From positions 1 through 5,716 of the forward strand of contig CAKZSF010000081.1 in assembly GCA_937920575.1 (NCBI GenBank): a DNA stretch of 5,716 nucleotides, written 5' to 3'. The notes under the pieces were generated by a model. It searched no databases. It saw only the letters and a program-made list of their open reading frames with translations, and had not been told where the DNA came from. Position numbers and translations under genes: made by a program. The DNA is from an uncultured Sphingomonadaceae bacterium (GTDB lineage Bacteria; Pseudomonadota; Alphaproteobacteria; Sphingomonadales; Sphingomonadaceae). Below, in pieces: positions 1 to 5,716 of the stretch (position 1 is the first letter of the stretch; each line of letters begins with the position of its first letter).

Positions 1-2023
1 GCCTCTGGACGAGGTCGAACCTGCCGCTGAAATCGTCAAACGCTTTAGCACGGGCGCCATGAGCCTTGGTTCGATCAGCCATGAGGCGCATTCGACCATG
101 GCGATTGCAATGAACCGCATGGGTGGCCGCTCCAACACCGGTGAAGGTGGCGAGGAACCGTTCCGTTTCACCCCGCTCGAAAACGGCGATTCGATGCGCA
201 GCCGCATCAAGCAGGTCGCCTCTGGTCGCTTTGGCGTGACGACCCAGTATCTGGTCAACTCGGACGATATCCAGATCAAGATGGCGCAAGGCGCAAAGCC
301 CGGCGAAGGCGGGCAACTGCCCGGCCACAAGGTCGACAAACGTATCGGCAAGGTGCGCCACTCAACGCCGGGCGTGGGCCTCATCTCACCGCCACCGCAC
401 CATGATATTTACTCGATCGAGGATCTCGCGCAGCTGATCCACGATCTGAAGAACACCAACCCGGTTGCACGGATTTCGGTAAAGCTTGTTTCCGAAGTGG
501 GTGTAGGCACGGTTGCTGCGGGTGTCTCCAAGGCACGCGCGGACCACGTTACGATCTCTGGCTACGAAGGCGGTACGGGTGCTTCACCTCTGACCTCGCT
601 AACGCACGCTGGTAGCCCGTGGGAAATCGGCCTGGCTGAAACGCAACAAACGCTGCTGATGAACGATCTGCGCAGCCGTATTGCGGTCCAAGTGGATGGC
701 GGCCTTCGCACAGGTCGTGACGTTGCCATCGGCGCGTTGCTGGGTGCAGATGAATTCGGCTTCTCCACCGCGCCGTTGATCGCCGCAGGCTGCATTATGA
801 TGCGCAAGTGCCACCTGAACACGTGCCCGGTGGGTGTCGCGACGCAAGATCCAGAATTGCGCAAGCGCTTCACAGGTCAGCCCGAACATGTGATCAACTA
901 CTTCTTCTTCGTCGCGGAAGAACTGCGCCACATTATGGCGGAGATGGGCTTCCGCACGTTGGATGAAATGATTGGCCGCGTGGACCGCCTCGATATGCGC
1001 GACGCGCTCAACCACTGGAAGGCGCAAGGTGTGAACCTAGGCAAATTGCTGCATCAGGTTCCGCTGGCTGAGGACAAGCGCCTGTTCAACACAGGAACGC
1101 AGGATCATGGGCTGGAAAACGCGCTCGACAATGATCTGATCGCGGCAAGCAAGGATGCGTTAGGCAGCGGCAAAGCGGTCGTGATTGACCGCGAGATCCG
1201 CAATGTGAACCGCACCGTCGGTACAATGCTGTCAGGTGAAATCGCCAAGGCTCATGGGCATGAAGGCCTCGCACCCGACACGATCCGCATCAATTTGACC
1301 GGCGTGGCGGGGCAAAGCTTCGGCGCATGGCTTGCGCATGGCGTGACGCTGGACCTGGTCGGCGATGCCAATGACTATGTCGGCAAGGGCATGTCAGGCG
1401 GCCGCATCATCGTGCGCCAGCCTGAAAATGCGCCGCGCGACCCGAGCGAGAACATCATTGTTGGCAACACCTTGCTGTATGGTGCGATTGCGGGTGAGGC
1501 TTACTTCCACGGCGTGGCAGGTGAACGCTTTGCAGTGCGCAATTCGGGCGCCATCGCGGTGGTCGAGGGCGCGGGTGATCACGCCTGCGAATATATGACC
1601 GGCGGCGTTGTGTGCGTGCTGGGTGATACGGGCCGCAATTTTGCAGCCGGGATGAGCGGCGGCATCGCCTATGTTTATGACCCGGATGGCAGCTTTGCCT
1701 CACGCTGCAACATGGCGCAGGTCGAATTGCAGGATATCAGCGCAGAACCCGATACCGAAGACGGAGCAGGACGCCCGCAGCAACGCGGCACCGGCGTGCA
1801 CGATTTCGGGATTGGCGATCCGCTCTATCACGATGCAGAGCGGCTGCGCGTATTGGTGGAACGCCACATGCTGCACACCGGTAGTGCGAAGGCCGCAGCT
1901 CTGTTGAACGATTGGGCTGCAAGCCTGCGCAAATTCGTGAAAGTGATGCCAACCGATTATGCACGCGCGCTCAAACAGCTTGAAGCAGAGCGTGATGAAG
2001 CGGCCAAGGTCGCGGCGGAATAG
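1..2023 (+). CDS. gltB: Glutamate synthase (NADPH) large subunit, C-terminal part (5' end outside window)
   Basis: Large (alpha) subunit of glutamate synthase, a cytoplasmic enzyme that with GltD converts glutamine plus 2-oxoglutarate to two glutamates. The frame is open from base 2, giving 673 residues before TAG; the family is about 1500, so the N-terminal amidotransferase domain and most of the central domain lie upstream. The ATG at 59 is internal, because conserved sequence ([13 protein letters not shown]) precedes it. Numbering from the first full codon: the FMN-binding synthase barrel covers roughly residues 1-350, with [12 protein letters not shown] near 159-170 and [11 protein letters not shown] near 186-196. 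The 3Fe-4S cysteines are 264, 270 and 275 (bases 791, 809, 824). The C-terminal beta-helix (GXGXG) domain lies at about 400-580. The tail has the usual HTGSA and KFVKVMP motifs, so the C-terminus is intact. No frameshift or missing cluster ligand is visible. Family and subunit assignment are very secure. Confidence 0.97.
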   Translation, partial: PLDEVEPAAEIVKRFSTGAMSLGSISHEAHSTMAIAMNRMGGRSNTGEGGEEPFRFTPLENGDSMRSRIKQVASGRFGVTTQYLVNSDDIQIKMAQGAKPGEGGQLPGHKVDKRIGKVRHSTPGVGLISPPPHHDIYSIEDLAQLIHDLKNTNPVARISVKLVSEVGVGTVAAGVSKARADHVTISGYEGGTGASPLTSLTHAGSPWEIGLAETQQTLLMNDLRSRIAVQVDGGLRTGRDVAIGALLGADEFGFSTAPLIAAGCIMMRKCHLNTCPVGVATQDPELRKRFTGQPEHVINYFFFVAEELRHIMAEMGFRTLDEMIGRVDRLDMRDALNHWKAQGVNLGKLLHQVPLAEDKRLFNTGTQDHGLENALDNDLIAASKDALGSGKAVVIDREIRNVNRTVGTMLSGEIAKAHGHEGLAPDTIRINLTGVAGQSFGAWLAHGVTLDLVGDANDYVGKGMSGGRIIVRQPENAPRDPSENIIVGNTLLYGAIAGEAYFHGVAGERFAVRNSGAIAVVEGAGDHACEYMTGGVVCVLGDTGRNFAAGMSGGIAYVYDPDGSFASRCNMAQVELQDISAEPDTEDGAGRPQQRGTGVHDFGIGDPLYHDAERLRVLVERHMLHTGSAKAAALLNDWAASLRKFVKVMPTDYARALKQLEAERDEAAKVAAE

Positions 2024-2044
2024 AGACAATAGGACGTATTTGAG

Positions 2045-3481
2045 ATGGGCAAGGAAACCGGGTTCCTCGAGCTTGATCGCGAAGATCGCGACTATATCGA
2101 TCCGCAAAGCAGACTGCGCAATTACAAGGAATTTGTGATTCCGCCGGCTGAGGAAAAGCTGCAGGCACAGGCCAGCCGCTGCATGAATTGCGGCATCCCC
2201 TATTGCCACAATGGGTGCCCGGTGAACAACATCATCCCGGACTGGAACCATCTGGTTTATGAAGGCGATTGGCGCAACGCACTGGACGTGCTGCATTCAA
2301 CCAACAACTTCCCCGAATTCACCGGCCGCATCTGCCCCGCCCCATGCGAAGCAAGCTGCACGCTCAACATCGAAGACCAGCCGGTCACGATCAAAAGCAT
2401 TGAATGCGCGATTGTCGACAAGGGATGGGAAGAAGGCTGGATCACGCCGCAAGTGCCCGAGAAAAGCACCGGCAAATCGGTTGCAGTCGTCGGCTCCGGC
2501 CCGGCAGGCATGGCTTGCGCTCAGCAACTGGTGCGCGCTGGCCATTCAGTGACCCTGTTTGAGAAGAACGACCGTGTCGGCGGATTGCTCCGCTATGGCA
2601 TTCCCGACTTCAAAATGGAGAAGCACCTGATCAATCGCCGCTGCGTGCAAATGGAGGCCGAAGGCGTAACCTTCCGCACCAGCACCGAAGTGGGCGTCGA
2701 TGTCTCGGTGGCTTCGCTCAAAGAGAATTTTGATGCAGTTGTCATGTCCGGCGGAGCCGAGCGCCCTCGCCCGCTGGAAATTCCCGGTGCAGAGCTGCCC
2801 GGCGTGCGACTGGCGATGGAATTCCTGACTCAACAGAACAAGCGCAATGCAGGCGACGATGAAACACGCGCTGCCCCGCGCGGCACTTTGACCGCGACTG
2901 GCAAGCATGTCGTCGTCATCGGCGGCGGCGATACAGGCAGCGACTGTGTCGGCACATCAAACCGCCAAGGCGCGGCAAGCGTTACGCAGCTGGAAATTAT
3001 GCCGCAGCCGCCAGAGAAGGAAGACAAGGCGCTGACCTGGCCCGATTGGCCGCTGAAACTGCGCACTTCCTCCAGCCACGAGGAAGGCGTCGAACGCGAC
3101 TGGGCTGTGCTGACCAAACGCGTGATCGGCGAAGACGGCGAAGTCACCGGTCTGGAATGTGTCCGGATCGAGTGGAAAGACGGAAAAATGAACGAGATCG
3201 AAGGCAGCGAGTTTACGCTCAAAGCCGACCTGATCCTGCTCGCGATGGGCTTCCTCGGCCCGCTCAAAACCGGCTTTGTCGATCAGTCTGGCGTTGATCT
3301 GGACCAGCGCGGCAATGTCTTTGCCGACACGTTCAGCTACAAGACCAGCGACGAGAAAATCTGGGCTTGCGGTGATATGCGGCGCGGCCAATCGCTGGTC
3401 GTATGGGCGATCCGCGAAGGCCGCCAATGCGCAGCCAGCGTGGACGAAGCGCTGATGGGTGCGACTGAACTGCCGAGGTAA
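2045..3481 (+). CDS. gltD: Glutamate synthase (NADPH) small subunit
   Basis: Small (beta) subunit of glutamate synthase: it oxidises NADPH at FAD and passes electrons through Fe-S clusters to the GltB FMN. It is complete at 478 residues, a normal length. The N-terminal Fe-S domain carries Cys46, 49, 54 and 58 ([15 protein letters not shown]) and Cys97, 101 and 105 (CPAPCEASC), the pattern for two 4Fe-4S clusters. The FAD Rossmann motif VVGSGPAG is at 148-155, with the [12 protein letters not shown] stretch at 179-190. The NADPH motif [10 protein letters not shown] is at 291-300. The C-terminal FAD-contacting motif [18 protein letters not shown] is at 443-460. The ATG start is supported by AGGA at 2031-2034, ten bases upstream. 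It begins 21 nt after the gltB stop on the same strand, the classic gltBD operon layout. Homologous modules occur in dihydropyrimidine dehydrogenase and NfnL, but the adjacent gltB settles the call. Confidence 0.97.
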   Translation: MGKETGFLELDREDRDYIDPQSRLRNYKEFVIPPAEEKLQAQASRCMNCGIPYCHNGCPVNNIIPDWNHLVYEGDWRNALDVLHSTNNFPEFTGRICPAPCEASCTLNIEDQPVTIKSIECAIVDKGWEEGWITPQVPEKSTGKSVAVVGSGPAGMACAQQLVRAGHSVTLFEKNDRVGGLLRYGIPDFKMEKHLINRRCVQMEAEGVTFRTSTEVGVDVSVASLKENFDAVVMSGGAERPRPLEIPGAELPGVRLAMEFLTQQNKRNAGDDETRAAPRGTLTATGKHVVVIGGGDTGSDCVGTSNRQGAASVTQLEIMPQPPEKEDKALTWPDWPLKLRTSSSHEEGVERDWAVLTKRVIGEDGEVTGLECVRIEWKDGKMNEIEGSEFTLKADLILLAMGFLGPLKTGFVDQSGVDLDQRGNVFADTFSYKTSDEKIWACGDMRRGQSLVVWAIREGRQCAASVDEALMGATELPR

Positions 3482-3509
3482 ATTCAATTTAGTTTCGGTC
3501 ATTCAACAT

Positions 3510-3515
3510 AAGGGA
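3510..3515 (+). promoter_or_regulatory. Ribosome binding site that fixes the DoxX start
   Basis: AAGGGA lies six bases before the ATG at 3522. It favours this start over an in-frame ATG at 3459, which lies inside the end of gltD and would add 21 residues unlike the DoxX family. Confidence 0.6.
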
Positions 3516-3521
3516 ATCCCA

Positions 3522-3956
3522 ATGCCATCATCACTGCCAGTGACAATCGGACGGGTTCTCCTCGGACTGTATTTTTTGCTTCCCGGCCTCTCGAAGATTG
3601 CCGGATCAGCCGATACGATCGCCTATATGCAGGGGCATGATATCCCGTTCGCGGTGCCGTTGATGTGGTTCTCGTCAATCGTGAATATTGTGGGTGGCTT
3701 GCTCCTGATCACCGGTCGCCACGTCAAACTCGTCGCCTATGGCTTTGTCGTTTATATTCTGCTGGTCAATTTCATGCTCCACGACTTCTGGACCATGGAG
3801 GGCGATGGCGTCAGACACGAAACGCAAAACTTCGTCAAAAACCTCGGCATTCTGGCGGGTCTGCTGGTGCTGGCGGGAACCGCGACGGCTCGTAAGCTCT
3901 CGATCTCGAATTGGTGGCGCAGCGATAAAGCTGTTGGGGGTGGGATGCCACGTTGA
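3522..3956 (+). CDS. DoxX-family integral membrane protein
   Basis: A 144-residue inner-membrane protein of the DoxX family. The family is broad and mostly uncharacterised; some members are tied to quinone or thiosulfate oxidation or to redox stress, and nothing here selects one of these roles. Four hydrophobic segments are visible, at roughly residues 7-25, 43-64, 68-85 and 105-120. Family features are the GLYFLLPGLSKIAG stretch after the first segment (15-28), VGGLLLITGRH at the end of the second (57-67), the HDFW motif (87-90) and NFVKNLGILAGLL leading into the fourth (103-115). The start at ATG 3522 is chosen because AAGGGA is well placed and the family begins just before the first membrane segment. 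It begins 40 nt after gltD and has no obvious promoter of its own, so read-through from gltBD is possible. A polar tail of about 24 residues ends the protein. Confidence 0.85.
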   Translation: MPSSLPVTIGRVLLGLYFLLPGLSKIAGSADTIAYMQGHDIPFAVPLMWFSSIVNIVGGLLLITGRHVKLVAYGFVVYILLVNFMLHDFWTMEGDGVRHETQNFVKNLGILAGLLVLAGTATARKLSISNWWRSDKAVGGGMPR

Positions 3957-3973
3957 AGGCAGGCGACATAGCC

Positions 3974-4237
3974 ATGGACGTGCTGGTCGCCATATTTGTC
4001 GGCTTGCTTATCGCGGTGACCCTGTTCGGGTCGATGGTGCTGGCTTGGGCGGGGCCTGTTGTTTTTGCGCTTGGCACAACAATCGGATTGGCGGTTAGCG
4101 GCGCGGCGACAATTGGCGCGTTTCTTAAAGCGCGCACCGTTGTAGGCCGAGTGGTGACAATTATTGCAGTAGCGATCCCGACCTTGGGATTGGGATGGCT
4201 ATGGGTGCAGTTCGTTTGGGCTATTTTGTCGAGTTAG
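3974..4237 (+). CDS. Small hypothetical membrane protein
   Basis: I do not recognise the family. From the ATG at 3974 the product has 87 residues and is almost entirely hydrophobic, with three probable membrane segments at about residues 1-23, 26-50 and 58-84, separated by short loops (WAGP, then KARTVVGR). It has no cysteines, and no catalytic motif is apparent. The start is uncertain: a TTG at 3953, overlapping the TGA of the DoxX gene by four bases, would add seven residues and has GGGA seven bases upstream, whereas the ATG has only AGG at 3961-3963, ten bases away. I prefer the ATG because the protein then begins directly with a membrane helix. Its position 17 nt after the DoxX gene on the same strand suggests co-transcription. 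It could be a real orphan membrane protein; the open frame, membrane topology and tight placement argue against chance. Confidence 0.6.
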   Translation: MDVLVAIFVGLLIAVTLFGSMVLAWAGPVVFALGTTIGLAVSGAATIGAFLKARTVVGRVVTIIAVAIPTLGLGWLWVQFVWAILSS

Positions 4238-4289
4238 CACCTACGGTTCGATCCGGAAGCCAGAGCCCCTACATTGATACCCCCCTGTT
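4238..4289. other. Short intergenic gap between convergent genes
   Basis: Fifty-two bases between the stop of the small membrane protein and the left repeat. I see no hairpin followed by a T run, so no intrinsic terminator for the gltBD side can be named here. Confidence 0.6.
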
Positions 4290-4314
4290 TGTCATTCCCG
4301 CGAAAGCGGGAACC
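4290..4314 (+). repeat. REP-like palindromic repeat, left copy
   Basis: A 25-bp repeat starting TGTCA and ending AACC. Its core TTCCCGCGAAAGCGGGAA (4295-4312) forms a perfect 7-bp stem with a GAAA tetraloop. The same 25 bases recur, reverse-complemented and without mismatch, at 4646-4670. GTCA at 4291-4294 is on the outer side of the cassette. Repeats of this kind, which translate as FPRKRE or VIPAKAGTQ, are widespread in proteobacterial genomes (from memory). No T run follows on either strand, so it is a poor candidate for an intrinsic terminator. Confidence 0.9.
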
Positions 4315-4317
4315 CAG

Positions 4318-4632
4318 TCAGCTCAACGGCTCAAACCCGAAATCTTCTGCAAGATCTCGCCAACTGGCATTATCCTTCTCGATCAACTCTAACTTCCATG
4401 CCCTTCGCCATTTCTTGATCCGCTTCTCGCGCAAAATGGCTGGTTCAATCTCGTCATAGCACTCGTACCAAACCAAACGACGTACACCATATTTCTTGGA
4501 AAAGCCGTCAAAAATTCCCTGCCGATGCTGCTGAATGCGCTGCACAAGATGTGTTGTCACACCAAGATACAGGGTGCCATTCCGCTTCGAACAAAGAAGA
4601 TAAACAGTTGGTGCGAATTCTGGCCGCTTCAA
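4318..4632 (-). CDS. GIY-YIG nuclease superfamily protein, stand-alone domain
   Basis: A 104-residue single-domain GIY-YIG protein of the small UPF0213/YhbQ-like type (usually about 80-105 residues). The GIY half is present as VY (10-11) and the YIG half as YLG (22-24). Other residues expected of the fold are Arg32 and His36 in LVQRIQQHRQG, Glu69 in ILREKRIKKW (the usual metal ligand) and Asn88 in IEKDNASW. The nuclease core therefore looks intact. The KRNGTLYLGVT, KKYGVRRLVWYE and WRRAWK stretches are typical of the subfamily. The TTG at 4632 is chosen as start because a strong GGGGAGG lies just upstream and the protein then opens MKRPEFAPTVYLL, as relatives do. A longer frame from GTG at 4671 adds SFPRKREPR, which is translated repeat sequence. 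The gene lies between two inverted repeats and has lower GC than its neighbours, suggesting acquisition. The cellular substrate of this subfamily is not established. Confidence 0.88.
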   Translation of the reverse strand: MKRPEFAPTVYLLCSKRNGTLYLGVTTHLVQRIQQHRQGIFDGFSKKYGVRRLVWYECYDEIEPAILREKRIKKWRRAWKLELIEKDNASWRDLAEDFGFEPLS

Positions 4633-4636
4633 TGTA

Positions 4637-4643
4637 CCTCCCC
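4637..4643 (-). promoter_or_regulatory. Ribosome binding site that fixes the GIY-YIG start
   Basis: GGGGAGG on the minus strand lies four bases before the TTG at 4632, or six if pairing uses GGGGA. No comparable site precedes the GTG at 4671. The site begins four bases after the stem of the right repeat, so a folded hairpin would sit directly beside the ribosome site. Confidence 0.6.
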
Positions 4644-4645
4644 TA

Positions 4646-4670
4646 GGTTCCCGCTTTCGCGGGAATGACA
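4646..4670 (-). repeat. REP-like palindromic repeat, right copy (inverted)
   Basis: Exact reverse complement of the left repeat at 4290-4314 over all 25 bases. Similarity stops at both ends: the inner base differs (C at 4315 on the left, T on the minus strand here), and the outer flanks are unrelated. The stem is 4648-4654 with 4659-4665, and the loop is 4655-4658. In a minus-strand transcript the hairpin falls between the crotonase gene and the GIY-YIG ribosome site. GTCA is again on the outer side. Confidence 0.9.
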
Positions 4671-4710
4671 CTGGAGAGATGGCGCTGCTAGTTAAGGAAT
4701 GGAAACCGTA

Positions 4711-5496
4711 CTACGCCTGCTTACTTCCCCGCGCCTGAACCGCCGCGCGCCTCGCCTCAACCTCCTCTGGCGAAACTTGCGAATTGGCGGCGGATGACAG
4801 CTTGTGTTCAATCGCAAGTCCCTCGCCAAAGCTCGCCGCATAGCCATCATTGATCAGCTTCTTATACGTCGCAAGAAACGCCGGATCGATACCCGCCATA
4901 TCGCTGGCTAGCTGGCGCGCGAGCGGTAGCAATTCCTCCGGCTCCACCACTTGGTTTACCAGGCCCCACGCAAGCGCTTGTTCGGCGCTGAGGAAATTGC
5001 CGGTAAAGCTCACTTCTTTTGCGCGGCTGATCCCGATTATCCGGCTCAGTTTTTGCGAGAGGCCCCAGCCGGGTACAATGCCGACGCGCGCATGCGTATC
5101 GGCAAAGCGCGCATTAGTGCTGGCAACCAACACATCGCAGGCGAGCGCGACTTCGAAGCCACCTGTGATCGCCACCCCGTTGATCGCACCGATCACAGGT
5201 TTGCGGCAGACTTCGATGGCTTTGACCGGGTTCTCATCCGCACCTTCGGCATTGGCCGCACCCAGCGCGCCTTCGGTCGAGCCCAGCTCTTTCAGATCCA
5301 GCCCGGCGGTGAAAGCCCGCTCGCCCGCACCGGTCAGGATCACCGCGCGCACATCATCATCGGCATCAACCGCGCACATCACCTCGTATAGCTGCTTGCG
5401 CAGTGCCATCGACAGCGCGTTCATCGCTTCGGGTCGGTTGAGCGTCACCGTCGCAATGCCTTCGCTCACATCGAGCTGCACCAAATCCGTCATCAT
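4711..5496 (-). CDS. Crotonase-family protein, enoyl-CoA hydratase-like
   Basis: A 261-residue protein of the enoyl-CoA hydratase/isomerase (crotonase) superfamily, normal in length, acting on acyl-CoA thioesters in the cytoplasm. It opens with the family beta-strands (ATVTLNRPEAMNALS, 15-29). The first oxyanion-hole segment is AFTAGLDLKEL (61-71), and the second is INGVAITGGFEVALACD (105-121). Glu115 matches the first catalytic glutamate of classical hydratases (Glu144 in rat). The second glutamate (Glu164 in rat, in QPEILLG) aligns with His135 in ADTHARVGIVPGWG, so true hydratase activity is uncertain. The exact substrate cannot be read. The first ATG directly follows the TAG of the DksA-like gene. 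AAGGA at 5501-5505 lies four bases before it and seven before a second ATG at 5493, so the true start may be one codon later (260 residues). Membership of the family is secure; annotation as a hydratase is not. Confidence 0.9.
   Translation of the reverse strand: MMTDLVQLDVSEGIATVTLNRPEAMNALSMALRKQLYEVMCAVDADDDVRAVILTGAGERAFTAGLDLKELGSTEGALGAANAEGADENPVKAIEVCRKPVIGAINGVAITGGFEVALACDVLVASTNARFADTHARVGIVPGWGLSQKLSRIIGISRAKEVSFTGNFLSAEQALAWGLVNQVVEPEELLPLARQLASDMAGIDPAFLATYKKLINDGYAASFGEGLAIEHKLSSAANSQVSPEEVEARRAAVQARGSKQA
5161..5200. repeat. 11-bp inverted repeat inside the crotonase gene
   Basis: ACCTGTGATCG (5161-5171) and CGATCACAGGT (5190-5200) are perfect reverse complements separated by 18 bases. 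They encode the PVIGAI and GVAITG stretches next to the second oxyanion-hole loop, so codon constraint or chance may explain the match. Confidence 0.4.
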
Positions 5497-5716
5497 CTAT
5501 TCCTTTCCGCCTGCGCACTTCACGCAAGTTGCCACACTGGGATCGTGCAGCAATCGCGCCTCGGCAATTTCTTCACCGCAAGCAAGGCAATAGCCCCACT
5601 CGCCCTCGTCCAACCGCGCAAGCGCCGCCTTTATTCGCGTGCGTTCGCCCTGACGGCGGCGCTCGGTGGCTTGCGCCATCGCCTGCTGTTGCATCGCGTC
5701 CATTCGGCTGATCCGC
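5497..5716 (-). CDS. DksA/TraR-type zinc-finger protein, C-terminal part (5' end outside window)
   Basis: C-terminal part of a small DksA/TraR-family protein. The family binds RNA polymerase through its secondary channel and adjusts transcription, often with ppGpp; that role is inferred for this member. The zinc finger is clear: Cys39, Cys42, Cys60 and Cys63 counted from the ATG at 5703, as CLACG, 17 residues, then CVKC. It is preceded by a charged helix (ATERRRQGERTRIKAALARLDEGEWGYC) typical of the second coiled-coil helix. The ATG at 5703 would give 68 residues, but the frame stays open to the window edge as RISR, and RISRMDAMQQQAMAQA resembles an internal segment of roughly 100-110-residue sphingomonad homologues (from memory), so the true start is probably outside. 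The acidic tip residues of DksA cannot be assessed. The stop directly abuts the crotonase ATG, which suggests a shared transcript. Confidence 0.85.
   Translation of the reverse strand, partial: RISRMDAMQQQAMAQATERRRQGERTRIKAALARLDEGEWGYCLACGEEIAEARLLHDPSVATCVKCAGGKE
5501..5505 (-). promoter_or_regulatory. Ribosome binding site for the crotonase gene
   Basis: AAGGA on the minus strand lies inside the last codons of the DksA-like gene. Spacing is four bases to the first ATG and seven to the second, which slightly favours the second. This placement implies translational coupling of the two genes. Confidence 0.55.

Larger units (their letters stand above)
4290..4670. mobile_element. REPIN-like cassette: inverted palindromic repeats flanking a GIY-YIG gene (putative)
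   Basis: A 381-bp unit bounded by two identical 25-bp repeats in inverted orientation (4290-4314 and 4646-4670). The 331 bases between them are almost entirely one GIY-YIG gene: its stop is 3 nt from the left repeat, and its preferred start is 13 nt from the right repeat, a gap filled by the ribosome binding site. GC inside is about 48% (143 of 300 bases counted by hand, 4321-4620), below the neighbouring genes. The unit sits between convergent genes, a site that tolerates insertion. REPINs are known as paired inverted REP palindromes moved by RAYT transposases encoded elsewhere; here a nuclease gene occupies the spacer. No target-site duplication is visible at the outer edges. Mobility is inferred from architecture alone. 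Confidence 0.5.

Noticed and set aside
1700..2296. Minus-strand open frame of 198 codons across the gltB-gltD junction
   Set aside because: It is antisense to two well-identified genes, with no recognisable motif and no supporting context.
2957..3502. Minus-strand open frame of 181 codons opposite gltD
   Set aside because: It is a shadow of gltD with no motif of its own.
3459..3521. Upstream in-frame ATG extending the DoxX protein by 21 residues into gltD
   Set aside because: No good ribosome site is seen there, the extension is polar and unlike the family, and a well-spaced AAGGGA precedes the ATG at 3522.
4244..4262. GGTTCGATCC resembling a tRNA T-arm, hinting at a tRNA remnant or attachment site
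   Set aside because: The bases flanking the loop do not pair into a 5-bp T stem, and no other tRNA arms are present.
4290..4314. Left repeat hairpin as an intrinsic terminator for the converging genes
   Set aside because: Neither strand shows a T-rich tract after the stem. It may still slow polymerase, but the sequence does not support a terminator call.
4195..4392. Plus-strand frame reading VIPAKAGTQ through the left repeat
   Set aside because: This is a translation of the repeat and of the antisense of the nuclease gene, a common annotation artefact.
4280..4680. Target-site duplication around the cassette
   Set aside because: Bases just outside the two repeats (ending CCTGTT on the left, starting CTGGAG on the right) share only CTG at different offsets, which is not meaningful.
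4850..5593. Long plus-strand open frame (247 codons) opposite the crotonase gene
   Set aside because: It is antisense to a clear crotonase gene. Its Ser/Ala/Arg-rich composition is that of a GC-rich shadow frame, and no domain is recognisable.

Overview
The window looks like chromosomal DNA of an alphaproteobacterium. Sphingomonadales, perhaps the Erythrobacter group, is my best guess. The reasons are a GC-rich coding style (about 60% or more in the sampled lines), the sequence style of GltB and GltD, and a short DksA/TraR-type zinc-finger protein of a kind I associate with sphingomonads. The taxonomy is inference, not a match. All gene identities come from motifs read by eye.

Positions 1-4237, plus strand: the C-terminal part of gltB (glutamate synthase large subunit; its start lies left of the window) is followed after 21 nt by a complete gltD (small subunit). 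Together they make NADPH-dependent glutamate synthase, the assimilating half of the GS-GOGAT pathway. Forty nt later comes a DoxX-family membrane protein, then a small unrecognised membrane protein. All four point the same way with short gaps, so they could be co-transcribed, but the last two have no evident link to nitrogen assimilation.

Positions 4711-5716, minus strand: a partial DksA/TraR-like zinc-finger gene (its start lies right of the window) is followed with no gap by a crotonase-family (enoyl-CoA hydratase-like) gene. The zero gap suggests an operon with translational coupling.

Positions 4290-4670, between the two converging gene groups: a compact 381-bp unit made of two identical 25-bp palindromic repeats in inverted orientation. 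They enclose almost nothing but one small gene for a stand-alone GIY-YIG nuclease. Each repeat folds into a 7-bp stem with a GAAA loop and has GTCA on its outer side, which resembles REP elements and REPINs. GC falls to about 48% inside. This is the most interesting part of the window: it looks like a REPIN whose spacer is a nuclease gene, and so a possible small mobile or selfish cassette. That function is inferred only.

No rRNA, tRNA, CRISPR array, transposase or convincing intrinsic terminator was seen.
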